Positions 26,480-37,550 are shown, counted from the first letter of the stretch. The stretch: DNA of 64,000 nt from Sphingobacteriales bacterium (GCA_003963365.1 RXJG01000006.1:62001-126000), one strand, 5' to 3'. The notes: generated by a model not told the origin, from the letters alone. Translations and numbers: made by a program.

Positions 26480-26842
26480 ATGAAACTCAGCAAACCTCAA
26501 CAAACACTGCTCATCATCATTGCCGGAATGATGCTGTGCTGGTTTGTTTTTAAATGGAAGGGATTTCTTTTTATTGCTGCCGGGTTATTATTAATAAGTT
26601 TTGTTTCCCCTTACTTAACGCAAAAAATACATTGGCTATGGATGAAATTGGGAGAGGGGTTGGGTTATATTAACAGCCGCATAATTCTCACCATCGTTTT
26701 CTTTCTCATCTTAACACCCATTGCATTTGTAATAAAGCTGATGGGTAAATTAACCATGAAAATTAAAGACAAAGGATATAAAACTTTATTTGAAGAGAAA
26801 AACCACCAGTATACCAAAGCTGATTTGGAGAATATGTGGTAA
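26480..26842 (+). CDS. SxtJ family membrane protein
   Basis: A 120-residue protein with three or four hydrophobic segments (LLIIIAGMMLCWFVF, FLFIAAGLLLISFVSPYL, IILTIVFFLILTPIAFVIKLMG) and a polar tail, matching the SxtJ family known from saxitoxin clusters and many unrelated bacteria. It is the last gene of the carbamoyltransferase operon, directly after the DUF5989 gene. With DUF5989 it may form a small membrane scaffold for the carbamoyltransferase (inference). It ends seven bases before the convergent dnaG end. Confidence 0.8.
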   Translation: MKLSKPQQTLLIIIAGMMLCWFVFKWKGFLFIAAGLLLISFVSPYLTQKIHWLWMKLGEGLGYINSRIILTIVFFLILTPIAFVIKLMGKLTMKIKDKGYKTLFEEKNHQYTKADLENMW

Positions 26843-26848
26843 GGAAGA

Positions 26849-28786
26849 TTATCTGAAAATTACAGTCCCCATCTGCTTAGTCAGCTCCATTTCCATATCT
26901 TTTAAAGCCTTGTGTGTTTGCAGCATCATTAACTGTTCATCATTTGAATGCGGCTTATCCATATCTTTTTGATTGGTATCGATCAAACGTTTTATTTTAC
27001 GAAGCTTTAAATAGTTGAGTGAGGAAAAAACCTCTTCTTTATACAATTCTTCCCGGGTAAATATTTTGCCATCATAATGATCTTTCCAGTTAGGGCTTAA
27101 TTCATGACTCATGTCCATCAATGAAACTACGAGTGTGCTCAGTTGCAGATCGTCGTGATATAAAAAGTTTTTAGAAGTAGGTTCCAGCCCGGCATCATAC
27201 CATGTTTTGTAAGTTTCAATAACCCGCAGCAAATTTTTATTATCAATCATTTCATGTTCCACATTCTCTTCAAAAATATAATCGGCCACACGTCTGTTAT
27301 CGTCCCATTGCTGCAAACCAAATTCAATTAACGAACGAACCATGGCTCTTTCCTGCAATTCATCCTTAAACAACAGTGTAAAGGATTCGTCCTCCACTCT
27401 GGTTACTGTTTGTCCGGTACTCTGTTCCTGATATAAACCTTCGTCTGCAGGCAACTTGGCTTCCTGTTTGCTGATACGTTCACGGATAAACTTATTGACC
27501 AAAGCATTTAAACCAGTTTCTTCAATTTTTAATAACTCTGCACATTGCTTTATATAATCCTGCTGTTTGGTAAAATCTTCTGCTTTATTAATCTTTGAAA
27601 TTGTTTCAGCAACCTGGTTTACTACAGCCGATTTCTTTATACTGTCACCGCCTGCATCTTTCAACGCCACTTCCAGTTGAAAGATCACCACATCTTTTTT
27701 ATTGTTCTTTACAAATTCTGCAAAAGTTGCCGCACCTACTTTGTTTACATAGCTATCAGGATCTTCATTATCCGGAATCAATACGAGTTTTACATTCAAT
27801 CCTTCTTCCAGTGCAAGGTCTAATCCACGCATAGCAGCTTTTACACCCGCAGCATCCCCATCATAAACAATCGTAAGATTATTGGTGTACTTTTTAATCA
27901 AACGTAATTGATCAGGAGTTAAAGAAGTACCACCACTGGCTACTACATTTTCAATACCTGCCTGATGCAGAGAAATAACATCTGTATAACCTTCTACCAA
28001 TAAACATTCATCATTTTTATCAATGGCCTGTCTTGCCAAATAAGATCCGTAAAGAATTTTACTCTTGATGTAAATTTCGTTCTCGGGGGTATTAATGTAT
28101 TTCGGTGCCCGGTCATTGCTTTTAATGATCCTTGCACCAAAACCGATAATCTTTCCGGTAGTATTATGAATGGGAAAGATGATACGGCCACGATAATTAT
28201 CTATCAGACGATCATCCCGCTGCACCACCAACCCGCTCTTTACCAGTAACTCGGTATTAAATTGGTTTTTTATTGCCTGCTGTGCAAAGGCATCCCGTTC
28301 TTCCAGGCAATACCCCAATTGAAACTTTTTAATTGTTTCTTCTCTAAAGCCCCTTTCTTTTAAATAACTCATGCCCACTGCCTGTCCTTCCTCATTATTA
28401 AAAATATTATCGCTAAAATATTTTTGGGCAAAGCTGTTTATGATATATAAACTGTCTGCTATCTGTTGTTGCTGCTTGTATTCAGGTGAAGTTTCTGTTT
28501 CCTCAATCTCTACATTGTATTTATTGGCCAGCCAGCGCAATGCTTCCACATAAGAATACTTCTCATGCTCCATCAAAAAACTGATGGTATTGCCACTGCG
28601 GCCGCAACCAAAGCATTTGTAAATTTCTTTTGAAGGAGATACCGTAAAAGAAGGCGTTTTCTCCCCATGAAAAGGGCATAGGCCAAGATAATTGGCTCCC
28701 CGCTTTTTCAGCTTAATAAATCCTCCTACTATCTCCACAATATCTATGCGGCTTAAAATCTGTTGTATGGTATTTTGCGAAATCAT
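26849..28786 (-). CDS. dnaG: DNA primase DnaG
   Basis: A 645-residue primase that lays RNA primers at the replication fork. The N-terminal zinc finger is Cys37-Pro-Phe-His40 with Cys58 and Cys61 (KCFGCGRSGN), followed by the RNA-polymerase core with TOPRIM motifs (LLVEGYTDVISLHQ and IVYDGDAAGVKAA near 315-325) and a C-terminal DnaB-binding helical domain. The length is normal for Bacteroidota. It is divergent from gyrA across a 218 base gap that carries a perfect DnaA box. Convergent with the SxtJ gene. Confidence 0.96.
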   Translation of the reverse strand: MISQNTIQQILSRIDIVEIVGGFIKLKKRGANYLGLCPFHGEKTPSFTVSPSKEIYKCFGCGRSGNTISFLMEHEKYSYVEALRWLANKYNVEIEETETSPEYKQQQQIADSLYIINSFAQKYFSDNIFNNEEGQAVGMSYLKERGFREETIKKFQLGYCLEERDAFAQQAIKNQFNTELLVKSGLVVQRDDRLIDNYRGRIIFPIHNTTGKIIGFGARIIKSNDRAPKYINTPENEIYIKSKILYGSYLARQAIDKNDECLLVEGYTDVISLHQAGIENVVASGGTSLTPDQLRLIKKYTNNLTIVYDGDAAGVKAAMRGLDLALEEGLNVKLVLIPDNEDPDSYVNKVGAATFAEFVKNNKKDVVIFQLEVALKDAGGDSIKKSAVVNQVAETISKINKAEDFTKQQDYIKQCAELLKIEETGLNALVNKFIRERISKQEAKLPADEGLYQEQSTGQTVTRVEDESFTLLFKDELQERAMVRSLIEFGLQQWDDNRRVADYIFEENVEHEMIDNKNLLRVIETYKTWYDAGLEPTSKNFLYHDDLQLSTLVVSLMDMSHELSPNWKDHYDGKIFTREELYKEEVFSSLNYLKLRKIKRLIDTNQKDMDKPHSNDEQLMMLQTHKALKDMEMELTKQMGTVIFR

Positions 28787-28897
28787 GTAAAAAGGGGGGT
28801 GAAATTACATATTAAGCGCCAGCTTCCGCTAATAAAATTGATTTGTTTTTTGAAAGAATTGTTACAGGGAAAGCAGATAAAATTAATGGTCTTTTTC

Positions 28898-28906
28898 TTA
28901 TCCACA
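28898..28906 (+). promoter_or_regulatory. DnaA box between dnaG and gyrA
   Basis: TTATCCACA is a perfect match to the DnaA box, in the gap between the divergent dnaG and gyrA genes. It could tie expression of either gene to DnaA. A single box with no AT-rich unwinding element and no dnaA or dnaN neighbour does not make an origin. Confidence 0.4.
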
Positions 28907-28977
28907 AGCATCGATTTTTTGTGAAAAAAATATCGTGTAAAAAGCTATTTATTTCAGGTTTCTAAGGGTCAAATCGG

Positions 28978-28985
28978 TAACTTTG
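28978..28985 (+). promoter_or_regulatory. Candidate gyrA promoter -7 box
   Basis: TAACTTTG fits the Bacteroidota -7 consensus TAnnTTTG exactly and lies 19 bases before the gyrA ATG. No clean -33 TTTG is seen at the ideal distance (TTTC occurs 15 and 22 bases upstream), so this is a moderate call. Confidence 0.4.
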
Positions 28986-29004
28986 ACGGCTTTTAAAATT
29001 GCAT

Positions 29005-31593
29005 ATGGATCAACACGAAAATCAGTTAGAAGACGGTAACAAGTACGGAGAAAAAATCATCCAGGTAAATATTGAGGAACAAATGAAAACGGCTTATATC
29101 GACTATTCAATGTCGGTAATAGTTGGCCGTGCCTTACCGGATGTAAGAGATGGATTAAAACCCGTTCACCGCCGTATTTTATTTGCGATGAATGAACTGG
29201 GATTGAATCATAACAAACCCTTTAAAAAATCGGCCCGTATAGTAGGTGAGGTGCTGGGTAAATATCATCCGCATGGTGATACAGCGGTTTATGATTCAAT
29301 GGTACGTATGGCCCAGGAATGGAGTTTGCGTTACACCTTAATTGACGGCCAGGGAAATTTTGGTAACCAGGATGGAGATGGCCCGGCAGCCATGCGTTAT
29401 ACGGAAGCAAGATTAGAAAAACTTGCTGAATATATGCTGGAGGATATTGACAAAGAAACCGTGGACTTTCAATTAAACTTTGATGATTCAGAAAAAGAAC
29501 CTTCCATACTTCCCACCCGCATTCCCCAGTTATTAATTAATGGATCAAGCGGTATTGCCGTGGGTATGGCAACCAATATGATGCCGCACAATCTTGCTGA
29601 AGCCATTGATGGTTGTATTGCTTATATCGATAACAGGGAAATTTCCATCGAAGAATTAATTAAACATGTTAAAGCTCCCGATTTCCCAACGGGTGGTATT
29701 ATTTACGGATATGAAGGTGTAAGAGCCGCTATGCATTTAGGCAGGGGAAGGGTAGTACTGCGTGGAAAATTACATGTTGATACCAAAGCCAGCGGCCGTG
29801 AACAAATCATTATTACCGAAGTTCCTTACCAGGTAAACAGGGATAGCTTATGCGATCGTATTGGTCAACTGGTAAATGATAAAGTGATTGAAGGCATTGC
29901 CCATGTAAACAACGAATCCAATAAAAAAGAAGGAACAAGAATTGTGGTGGATTTGAAACGGGATGCAGTTGCTAACGTTATCATCAATCAGCTTTATAAA
30001 TATACTGAACTGCAAACTTCCTACGGTATTAATAATGTTGCCCTGGTGAAAGGAAGACCCAAAACACTGAACATAAAAGATATGATCAGTGAGTTTGTAG
30101 ACTTCCGTCATGAAGTGGTGATAAGAAGAACACAGTTTGAATTAAAAGAAGCACAGAAAAGAGCCCATATATTAGAAGGATATTTAATTGCCCTGGATCA
30201 TTTAGATGAGGTAATTGCATTGATCCGTAATTCATCCACACCTGAAATTGCTAAAGATGGATTGATAACTCAGTTTGGAATGACGGAGATACAGGCCAAG
30301 GCAGTATTAGAATTACGTTTGCAGCGGTTAACGGGCATGGAAAGAGAAAAAATCCGTGAAGAACATGCGGAGTTAATGAAGCTGATTGCACACTTGCAGG
30401 AAATTCTTGGTAATGAGTCAATGCGTTTTGATATCATCAAAAAAGAACTGGCAGAAGTAAAAGATAAATTTGGCGATGCAAGGAAAACAGAGATCACTTA
30501 TTTAGAAGACGAGATAAGGGTGGAAGATTTGATAGAAGATGAAAACGTAGTGGTAACCGTTTCACACATGGGTTATATCAAACGTACTTCTGCAACCGAA
30601 TACCGCCAGCAGAAAAGAGGTGGCCGCGGCGCCATCGGCAGCCGAACAAGAGACGAAGATTGGATTGAACATTTATTCGTAGCTTCAACACATCACACCT
30701 TATTATTCTTTACTGAAAAAGGAAGATGTTACTGGCTGAAGGTTTATGAAATTCCGGAAGGTGACAAACAAAGTAAAGGACGTGCCATTCAAAATCTTAT
30801 TCAAATACCTCCCGATGATAAAATCCGGGCAGTGATTGATGTAAAGAATTTAGATGACGAACAATTTGTAAACTCTCATCATATTGTTTTGTGCACCAAG
30901 AAAGGTGTTATTAAAAAAACAATTTTAGAAGATTTTAGCAGACGACGTGCAACCGGAGTGAATGCCATAACCATCATAGAGGGCGACGAATTACTGGAAG
31001 CTAAGCTAACAGATGGCAATTGTGAAATTATGATGGCAGTGAAATCAGGAAGGGCTATCCGTTTCCCGGAAGAGAAAGTAAGACCAACCGGTCGTGGTGC
31101 TATTGGGGTGGCTGGTATTGAAGTAAATGATGCAGGAGATGAAGTGGTTGGCCTGATTTGTGTAAATAAAGAGGACACCTCCCGAACAGTGCTGGTTGTT
31201 TCAGAAAAAGGGTTTGGTAAGCGTACTGCTATAGATGAATATCGAATAACAAACCGGGGAGGCAAGGGGGTTAAAACAATTAATGTAACTGATAAAACGG
31301 GCTCGTTGGTGGGAATGCTGGACGTAACAGAGAAAGAAGATTTAATGATAACCTGTAAGTCTGGCGTAATCATCAGGATGAAGGTGAGTGATATTAGTGA
31401 ACAGGGCAGGGCAACACAGGGAGTAAAACTGATCCGTTTAGATGATGGTGATGAAATTGCGGCTATTACTAAGATAGAAGAGTCGAATGGTGAGAATGGA
31501 GAAAATGGACATGTTGATCACTCAAAGCCTGATGAGAATACACAAGAGAGTGAACCCGGTTCAGCCGATCAAAATTCTGAAAATCAACAATAA
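29005..31593 (+). CDS. gyrA: DNA gyrase subunit A
   Basis: An 862-residue gyrase A, which breaks and rejoins DNA to introduce negative supercoils with GyrB. The catalytic Tyr132 is in [10 protein letters not shown], the quinolone-resistance region reads [17 protein letters not shown] at about 88-104 with Thr93 at the position of E. coli Ser83 and Asp97 at that of Asp87, and the GyrA-box [10 protein letters not shown] near 536 marks it as gyrase rather than topoisomerase IV. The C-terminal beta-pinwheel follows and an acidic Glu/Asn/Ser tail ends the protein. ATG at 29005 is chosen over a TTG six bases earlier. The next gene follows by 22 bases. Confidence 0.95.
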   Translation: MDQHENQLEDGNKYGEKIIQVNIEEQMKTAYIDYSMSVIVGRALPDVRDGLKPVHRRILFAMNELGLNHNKPFKKSARIVGEVLGKYHPHGDTAVYDSMVRMAQEWSLRYTLIDGQGNFGNQDGDGPAAMRYTEARLEKLAEYMLEDIDKETVDFQLNFDDSEKEPSILPTRIPQLLINGSSGIAVGMATNMMPHNLAEAIDGCIAYIDNREISIEELIKHVKAPDFPTGGIIYGYEGVRAAMHLGRGRVVLRGKLHVDTKASGREQIIITEVPYQVNRDSLCDRIGQLVNDKVIEGIAHVNNESNKKEGTRIVVDLKRDAVANVIINQLYKYTELQTSYGINNVALVKGRPKTLNIKDMISEFVDFRHEVVIRRTQFELKEAQKRAHILEGYLIALDHLDEVIALIRNSSTPEIAKDGLITQFGMTEIQAKAVLELRLQRLTGMEREKIREEHAELMKLIAHLQEILGNESMRFDIIKKELAEVKDKFGDARKTEITYLEDEIRVEDLIEDENVVVTVSHMGYIKRTSATEYRQQKRGGRGAIGSRTRDEDWIEHLFVASTHHTLLFFTEKGRCYWLKVYEIPEGDKQSKGRAIQNLIQIPPDDKIRAVIDVKNLDDEQFVNSHHIVLCTKKGVIKKTILEDFSRRRATGVNAITIIEGDELLEAKLTDGNCEIMMAVKSGRAIRFPEEKVRPTGRGAIGVAGIEVNDAGDEVVGLICVNKEDTSRTVLVVSEKGFGKRTAIDEYRITNRGGKGVKTINVTDKTGSLVGMLDVTEKEDLMITCKSGVIIRMKVSDISEQGRATQGVKLIRLDDGDEIAAITKIEESNGENGENGHVDHSKPDENTQESEPGSADQNSENQQ

Positions 31594-31615
31594 TACTTAA
31601 TAAATTAAAATTAAA

Positions 31616-32881
31616 ATGAAAAGATTATTCTTGCTGGTAATTGCTGCCATAACTGCCTTTGGAGTTCAGGGACAGGATGTGAAGTCAATTAAAAAACTCG
31701 TTGATGCAAAAGATTTTGTGAAAGCAAAAGAGGCCGTTGACCAATTCCTGGCTTCAGAAAAAGGGGCAAAGGATCTGGAAGCTTTGATCCTTAAAGCTAA
31801 AATATATAATACACTGGCAACACAGGATGCCACTAAATCACTTGTTCCGGATGGCAGAATGCAGGCTTTTGAAGCTATTAAAAAAGCAATGGAAGTAAAC
31901 AATACCCTGACAACATTCATGCTGGCCCAGGAAAAATATACACCCATCTTTTCTTTATATGAAGGGTACTACGGAGAAGGTGCTAATTACTTTAATGCAG
32001 AAAAATTTGAAGATGCTTTCAATAGTTACAAAAATGCTAACGAAGTAGGTCAATATATCAATAAAAATGGCTGGGCATTATCTGCACTGGATACAACTCT
32101 GGTTTTCATGATAGGAGCTTCTGCTAATAATGCCAAAAAGCTGGATGATGCGGCTACTTATTATGCTAAACTTGCTGATGCGCATGTAGCCAATAAAGAT
32201 TATGCCTCTGCCTATAAGTTTCTCATCTACTATTACAATGAAAAGAAAGATGATGAAGCATTCCACAAATACCTTGACCTGGGACGTAAAGCCTACCCGA
32301 ATGATAAATACTTTGACGAAGCAGAGATTGAATATCTAGAAAAGAAAGGCGACAAAGCAGCCGTACTTAAAAAGTATGAAGACCTGCTTGCAAAAGATCC
32401 CAACGATTATGAAAATACCTTTTACTATGGAGTAAGTATTTTTAATTTGCTTTACCGGGGCGATGAAAAGATTGACAACAGGGATGAACTGATTGGTAAA
32501 CTGGAAAAAGCTTTTATAAAATGTATCCAGTTAAAACCAGGAGAATCTGAAGCCTATCTTGAACTGGGTAAATCACACTATAACCAGGCCGTTGATTTTA
32601 AAGATAAAGCCGATCAGATAAAACCACCGGCCGGCAAAGCATTAACACCTGATCAGCAAAAAACAAAAAACGAGATCAAGGCAAACGCAGAAAAGAAAAT
32701 TAATGATGCTATTCCTTACCTGGAAAAAGCTTACAATATTATGGATGCCATTGCCGATAAGAAAACCGGGCAAAAAGCAAAAGAAAGATCGGTTGCTATT
32801 TTATTGAGAGACGCTTATAACTTCATTAACAAAGCTGATAAAGCCAAGTTTTATGAAGATGCCCTTGACAAGCTGAAATAA
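31616..32881 (+). CDS. Exported TPR-like protein
   Basis: A 421-residue protein with a signal peptide (about 1-19, ending GVQGQ) and a body of helical hairpins resembling tetratricopeptide repeats (YFNAEKFEDAFNSYKNANE, AATYYAKLADAHVANKDYASAY, NDYENTFYYGVSIFNLLY, SEAYLELGKSHYNQAV). It likely serves as a periplasmic protein-interaction scaffold. It lies 22 bases after gyrA, so it is probably co-transcribed, and a clear terminator follows it. Partner unknown. Confidence 0.75.
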   Translation: MKRLFLLVIAAITAFGVQGQDVKSIKKLVDAKDFVKAKEAVDQFLASEKGAKDLEALILKAKIYNTLATQDATKSLVPDGRMQAFEAIKKAMEVNNTLTTFMLAQEKYTPIFSLYEGYYGEGANYFNAEKFEDAFNSYKNANEVGQYINKNGWALSALDTTLVFMIGASANNAKKLDDAATYYAKLADAHVANKDYASAYKFLIYYYNEKKDDEAFHKYLDLGRKAYPNDKYFDEAEIEYLEKKGDKAAVLKKYEDLLAKDPNDYENTFYYGVSIFNLLYRGDEKIDNRDELIGKLEKAFIKCIQLKPGESEAYLELGKSHYNQAVDFKDKADQIKPPAGKALTPDQQKTKNEIKANAEKKINDAIPYLEKAYNIMDAIADKKTGQKAKERSVAILLRDAYNFINKADKAKFYEDALDKLK

Positions 32882-32910
32882 GTAAAAAAAACTTACTGAT
32901 AAATTTGAAG

Positions 32911-32940
32911 GAGGTTACCAAATGACGGTAACCTCTTTTC
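32911..32940 (+). terminator. Rho-independent terminator after the gyrA-TPR unit
   Basis: GAGGTTACC (32911-32919), a seven-base loop and GGTAACCTC (32927-32935) form a perfect 9 bp stem followed by TTTTC. It ends the gyrA-TPR transcript before the OmpA gene. Confidence 0.85.
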
Positions 32941-33018
32941 ATTTTAGCTATTTCTTGTTTTTACCGTGCATTTGCAAAGCCGCAATTATTGTGTTATATT
33001 TAATGCTAATCCAACGCT

Positions 33019-34626
33019 ATGAAAAAACTGATGACCAACCTTGCTGCCTGCATATTTACCCAACTGCTGTATGCCCAGGCCGAAATAGATACTGTGGGAA
33101 AACTAATTGAGCAAAAGAACAAAACCATTTCTGCTTCAACGATCATTCAAATTGAAAACCTCGGCACAAAAATAAATTCAAGGCTGCCTGAGTTACGTCC
33201 AACCATTTCAGCAGATGGTAATTTGCTATTCTTTATTTGTGAAGGACATCCATCGAATACAAATATCAGTCAAACCAGCAAATGCCAGGATATATGGTAT
33301 TCAGTAAGAGATACGGTAACCGGCAAATGGTACAAGGCCCAGCATATGGATTACCCGTTTAATACGGCTATCAATAATGCGGTCTTCTGGATTTCACCCG
33401 ATAAAAACACTTTATTAATCAGGAACGCTTTTATTGATGGTGATTATTATGGAAATGGAATGAGCTTTAGCCAACTCCGGGAAGATGGATGGAGTAAACC
33501 ACAAATGCTGAAAATCAAAAACTACAATAAATATGATAAAGGGCTTTTCTCCGGCGCCACTATGGCCAGCGATGGAAGAACGTTGCTGTATTATGGCAGC
33601 GAAGACCGCAATAGTCCGTTTAATTCTATTTATGTAAGTTTCTTACAGCCAGATAGTACATGGTCTGAATTTAAAAATCTTGGTAAAAAAATAAATATCA
33701 AAGAGTACGATCAGTTAACACCATATCTTGCTTCTGATGGTGTATCACTTTATTTCAGCAGTAACCGGCCCGGTGGAAAAGGGGACTATGATATCTGGAT
33801 GAGTAAACGACTCGATAACAGCTGGCAAAAATGGAGTGAGCCTGTATCGCTGGACACACCCATCAATTCAACGGATAATGATATGTTTTTTACTATGGAT
33901 GCCGGCGGGGAGTTTGCGTATATGACGAGTAATTATAATTCGTTTGGCAACTCGGATATTGTAAGAATAAAATTGCTGGAAAGACAAAAACCAGACCCCG
34001 TTGTGTTAGTGGATGGTAATGTATATAATGCTAAAACCAAAAAGCCATTAAGTGCCACATTAATTTATGAAACGTTGCCGGATGGAGTTACAGCCGGAAC
34101 GGGTAATTCTAATGTCACCGATGGTTCTTTTCAAATGGTATTGCCGTATGATAAAAATTATTTGATAAGAGCAAATGCGGATAAATATTTTGCCCAAACA
34201 GAAAACCTCAATTTGGACTCACTGGTTAAATCAGGGTTGAGAAAGATTCATAAAGATCTTTACCTGGTGCCCATTGAGATAGGGCAAACGGTTAGGCTAA
34301 ATAATGTATTCTTTGATTTTGATAAATGGGATTTACGGCCGGAATCATTTATTGAATTGAATCTTGTGGTAAAAATGCTGAATGAAAATCCAAAACTTGA
34401 AATTGAATTAGGAGCCCATACTGATAGCAGAGGTTCGGATGAATACAATTTCAAATTAAGTGATCATAGGGCTAAGTCCTGTGTGGATTATATCATTTCA
34501 AAAGGCATAGACCCGGCAAGAGTTACCTGGAAAGGTTACGGGGAAACGGTACCGGTAGCGACCAATGATACAGATGAAGGACGCCAGTTGAACAGGCGGG
34601 TAGAGTTTAAGATTATAAATAATTAA
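33019..34626 (+). CDS. OmpA family protein with PD40 beta-propeller
   Basis: A 535-residue envelope protein: signal peptide (1-19), a PD40/WD40-like beta-propeller (about 50-310; repeats such as ISADGNLLFFICEG, ISPDKNTLLIRN, LASDGVSLYFSSNRPGGKGDYDIWMS), a carboxypeptidase-regulatory-like beta-sandwich (VDGNVYNAKTKKPLSATL near 330) and a C-terminal OmpA domain that binds peptidoglycan (NNVFFDFDKWDLRPES, LGAHTDSRGSDEYN, RRVEFKI). This architecture is a common outer-membrane anchor in Bacteroidota, related to the PorE type. It has its own terminators on both sides. Confidence 0.88.
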   Translation: MKKLMTNLAACIFTQLLYAQAEIDTVGKLIEQKNKTISASTIIQIENLGTKINSRLPELRPTISADGNLLFFICEGHPSNTNISQTSKCQDIWYSVRDTVTGKWYKAQHMDYPFNTAINNAVFWISPDKNTLLIRNAFIDGDYYGNGMSFSQLREDGWSKPQMLKIKNYNKYDKGLFSGATMASDGRTLLYYGSEDRNSPFNSIYVSFLQPDSTWSEFKNLGKKINIKEYDQLTPYLASDGVSLYFSSNRPGGKGDYDIWMSKRLDNSWQKWSEPVSLDTPINSTDNDMFFTMDAGGEFAYMTSNYNSFGNSDIVRIKLLERQKPDPVVLVDGNVYNAKTKKPLSATLIYETLPDGVTAGTGNSNVTDGSFQMVLPYDKNYLIRANADKYFAQTENLNLDSLVKSGLRKIHKDLYLVPIEIGQTVRLNNVFFDFDKWDLRPESFIELNLVVKMLNENPKLEIELGAHTDSRGSDEYNFKLSDHRAKSCVDYIISKGIDPARVTWKGYGETVPVATNDTDEGRQLNRRVEFKIINN

Positions 34627-34650
34627 ACTGCAAAGAATTGATAACAGTAA

Positions 34651-34684
34651 AATGGACAATCATACTGGTTGTCCATTTTTATTT
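34651..34684 (+). terminator. Rho-independent terminator after the OmpA-PD40 gene
   Basis: AATGGACAA (34651-34659), a nine-base loop and TTGTCCATT (34669-34677) followed by TTTATTT form a stem with a T-tract, 25 bases after the stop codon. Confidence 0.85.
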
Positions 34685-34713
34685 AATTTTAGCTCACTAA
34701 ATATTTATAATCA

Positions 34714-35313
34714 ATGATTTTAGCACTTGGGCGAAACGAGTTTGGCAATCCTGCGAATGCTGGTAAAACCTTAACGAGAGAGGAAGCGAATACAATTTTT
34801 TATGATTGGGTGAAAAATGAACGCCTGCAACTACACATGAAACAGGTAGCACATTTAATGAAATGCTGGGCCATGGAAAAAGAAGGACTAAATGATGCAG
34901 ATGCCTGGCGATGGGAAATGGCCGGGCTATTACACGATGCTGACTGGGATCAATGGCCCGACCAGCATTGCAAAAAGATCGTTGAAGAATTAGAAAGCCG
35001 AAATATAGACCCGGAAATCATTCGGGCTATTGCCAGCCATGGACCATTACATTTTGGGGTAGAGCCAATAACCAAAATGGATAAGATGCTGTATGCGTTT
35101 GATGAATTATCGGGATTGATTCATGCATACTCATTGATGCGACCTGAAGGTTATACCGGCATGGAACTAAAAGGAGTGAAGAAACGTTTAAAAGAAAAAA
35201 GCTTTGCTGCCAATGTTAGTCGGGAAGATATTGCTGATGCCTGCAACAGGGCGGGGATTGAACTGGATGAGCTGATTCAATTTATTATTCCCCGTCAACC
35301 GCAGGCTGGATGA
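34714..35313 (+). CDS. HD domain protein
   Basis: A 199-residue cytosolic protein with an HD phosphohydrolase-like domain: the first His in LHMKQVAHLMKC near 47, the HD pair in GLLHDADWDQWP near 70-75, and ASHGPLHFG near 108. Such proteins hydrolyse phosphate esters of nucleotides or other small molecules with bound metals. The substrate cannot be told. Single gene between a terminator and the convergent recQ. Confidence 0.78.
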   Translation: MILALGRNEFGNPANAGKTLTREEANTIFYDWVKNERLQLHMKQVAHLMKCWAMEKEGLNDADAWRWEMAGLLHDADWDQWPDQHCKKIVEELESRNIDPEIIRAIASHGPLHFGVEPITKMDKMLYAFDELSGLIHAYSLMRPEGYTGMELKGVKKRLKEKSFAANVSREDIADACNRAGIELDELIQFIIPRQPQAG

Positions 35314-35372
35314 GGATCTGGACGAAATACCTCTACTTAACATAATGTTAATTATAAGAAATAAAGTCAGCT

Positions 35373-37550
35373 TTATTTATCCCAGAACCGGTAATAATTA
35401 ACCACCGTCCGGATTTCACCATAACTGTAATCATCACCCAAAGCTTCTTTAATTGGTTTTATTCCAAGCTCAGCTCCTAATTCTTCATACTTGCTTTTTA
35501 TAATTTCAATCTTTGATTTTGGAATCAGCGATTCAAGTGATATTTCGCCAGAGTTTACAAAACCAGCCAAATGATTTTCAACTGTACCAATAGACAACTT
35601 TCTCTCCACAGCAATTTCCTGTACAGATTTACCCGATAAAAACAAATCCAGTGAAACCCTGTCCGTTGAACCTTTAAGCGTTATTCTTTCAGCACTCTCT
35701 TTTTTAAGCCGCTTAGGTTTGCGTAAATGAATCCGTCCGGACAGTTGCCGGGTTTTACAATATTCTCCAATCGCTTTTAAAAAGGCTTTTCCATACCTGG
35801 CCAGCTTTACCGAGCCAAATCCCGAAACCTGGAGCAATTCATTTTCATTCTGTGGCAGGTAACTGGCCAGTTCCAGCAAACTGGCATCGCTTAACACCAC
35901 GTAAGCTGGCACATTTTCATCTATGGCAAACTGAAGGCGTAATTGTTTTAATTGCTGCAATAAGTCTTCCTCATGCGGTACGGCTTCTTCAGCCAATGTT
36001 TTCTCCGCTTCCTTCTTATAAGTAATCGTTTTCACCAGCATTACTTTTTCTTCACCCTTTAAAACACGCCAGCTTTTATCATTTAATTTCAGCACCGGGT
36101 AAAGTCCATCTGCCTGCGATAAATATCCCAGCGAAACCATATCTCTTATATATCGTATCCAAAGCTCTTTGCTTGTATCTTTTCCCGAACCATAAGTTTT
36201 AATTTGCTTATGCGCTTCTTTAATTTTCTCTGAAGCTGAGCCACGTAATATATCCACCACATAGTTGATACCGAAACTTTCATTCAGTCTTGCCACAGCA
36301 CTCAATGCCTTTTGTGCCAGTTCAGTTGCATCAAACTTTTCATAATTGCTCAGGCATATATCACAACTGCCACAATAGTCCGGGTGTTCTTCACCAAAAT
36401 AATTGAGCAGGTATTTACGGCGACAAGTACTGCTTTCACAAAAATTGGCCATTTGATTCAGCTTCTTTAGCAATACTGCTGTTTGCTCAGGATTATTTTC
36501 TACCTGAGCAAAATGTTTCAGCTTCATTACATCACCGGCACTGTAAAATAATATGGCTTCACTTTTTAAACCATCTCTTCCCGCCCGTCCTGTTTCCTGG
36601 TAATAGCCTTCCATGTTTTTGGGTAAATCAGCATGTATAACAAAACGTACATTGCTTTTATTGATCCCCATACCAAATGCAATAGTTGCCACAATAATCT
36701 TAACCTCATCTCGCAAAAATTTATTCTGTGTTTCTTCTCTTATATTTCTTTCTAAGCCTGCATGATAGGCGGCTGCTGAAAATCCATCTTCTGCCAGTTT
36801 TGCTGCCAACGCTTCTGTACTGGCACGGCTCAGGCAATAAATAATTCCTGAATCCTCTTTATGCTGGCGCAAATATTGTGTCAGCTCAAAATGATAATTG
36901 TATTTGGGTTTGATGAAATAAAAAATATTCTCCCGGTTAAAACTGTTTTCAAAAACTTTGGGTTGATGCAGTTGCAGTTTATCCAGTATGTCTTTTTCAG
37001 TAAGCTTATCAGCCGTGGCCGTTAATGCAATGACGGGTACATTTGGAAAATGCTTTTTCAATTCACCCAACTGCAAATATTCGGGCCGGAAATCATGTCC
37101 CCACTGGCTGATGCAATGGGCTTCATCAATAGCAAATAAGGAAACAGCAAATCGTTTAAGGGTGTTAATAAACATGGACCCCTCTCCCAGCAACCGTTCG
37201 GGTGCTATATATAATAATTTGAGCTGATTTGACTGCAGTTTGCTGATGATTAAATTCTGTTCTGCATTGCTTTGTGTTGAATTGAGAAAGGCTGCTTCTA
37301 TCCCATTCACCCGTAATGCATCCACCTGGTCTTTCATCAAAGCTATTAATGGAGATACCACAATAGTGACTCCATCAAATAATAATGCCGGCACCTGGTA
37401 ACAAACACTTTTGCCGCCGCCTGTTGGCATCAATACCAGCCCATCATTTCCCTGTATCACATTTTGTATAATCGCTTCCTGGTTATGCCGGAAACTATCG
37501 TAACCAAAATATTGTTTCAGTATCGTCTTAGCCTTATCTGTAGTGTACAT
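35373..37550 (-). CDS. recQ: ATP-dependent DNA helicase RecQ
   Basis: A 725-residue RecQ helicase, which unwinds DNA 3' to 5' in recombination and repair. It has Walker [13 protein letters not shown] near 41-52, the DEAH box [19 protein letters not shown], the motif VI region [10 protein letters not shown], the zinc-binding cysteines ([12 protein letters not shown] followed by CGSCDIC), a winged-helix domain, an HRDC domain (about 530-600) and a further C-terminal helix-turn-helix ([21 protein letters not shown]) as in full-length RecQ of this phylum. Located next to the broken ssb. Confidence 0.94.
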   Translation of the reverse strand: MYTTDKAKTILKQYFGYDSFRHNQEAIIQNVIQGNDGLVLMPTGGGKSVCYQVPALLFDGVTIVVSPLIALMKDQVDALRVNGIEAAFLNSTQSNAEQNLIISKLQSNQLKLLYIAPERLLGEGSMFINTLKRFAVSLFAIDEAHCISQWGHDFRPEYLQLGELKKHFPNVPVIALTATADKLTEKDILDKLQLHQPKVFENSFNRENIFYFIKPKYNYHFELTQYLRQHKEDSGIIYCLSRASTEALAAKLAEDGFSAAAYHAGLERNIREETQNKFLRDEVKIIVATIAFGMGINKSNVRFVIHADLPKNMEGYYQETGRAGRDGLKSEAILFYSAGDVMKLKHFAQVENNPEQTAVLLKKLNQMANFCESSTCRRKYLLNYFGEEHPDYCGSCDICLSNYEKFDATELAQKALSAVARLNESFGINYVVDILRGSASEKIKEAHKQIKTYGSGKDTSKELWIRYIRDMVSLGYLSQADGLYPVLKLNDKSWRVLKGEEKVMLVKTITYKKEAEKTLAEEAVPHEEDLLQQLKQLRLQFAIDENVPAYVVLSDASLLELASYLPQNENELLQVSGFGSVKLARYGKAFLKAIGEYCKTRQLSGRIHLRKPKRLKKESAERITLKGSTDRVSLDLFLSGKSVQEIAVERKLSIGTVENHLAGFVNSGEISLESLIPKSKIEIIKSKYEELGAELGIKPIKEALGDDYSYGEIRTVVNYYRFWDK

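Noticed and set aside
28787-29004. Replication origin between dnaG and gyrA
   Set aside because: Only one DnaA box, no AT-rich 13-mers, and no dnaA, dnaN or rpmH neighbours.
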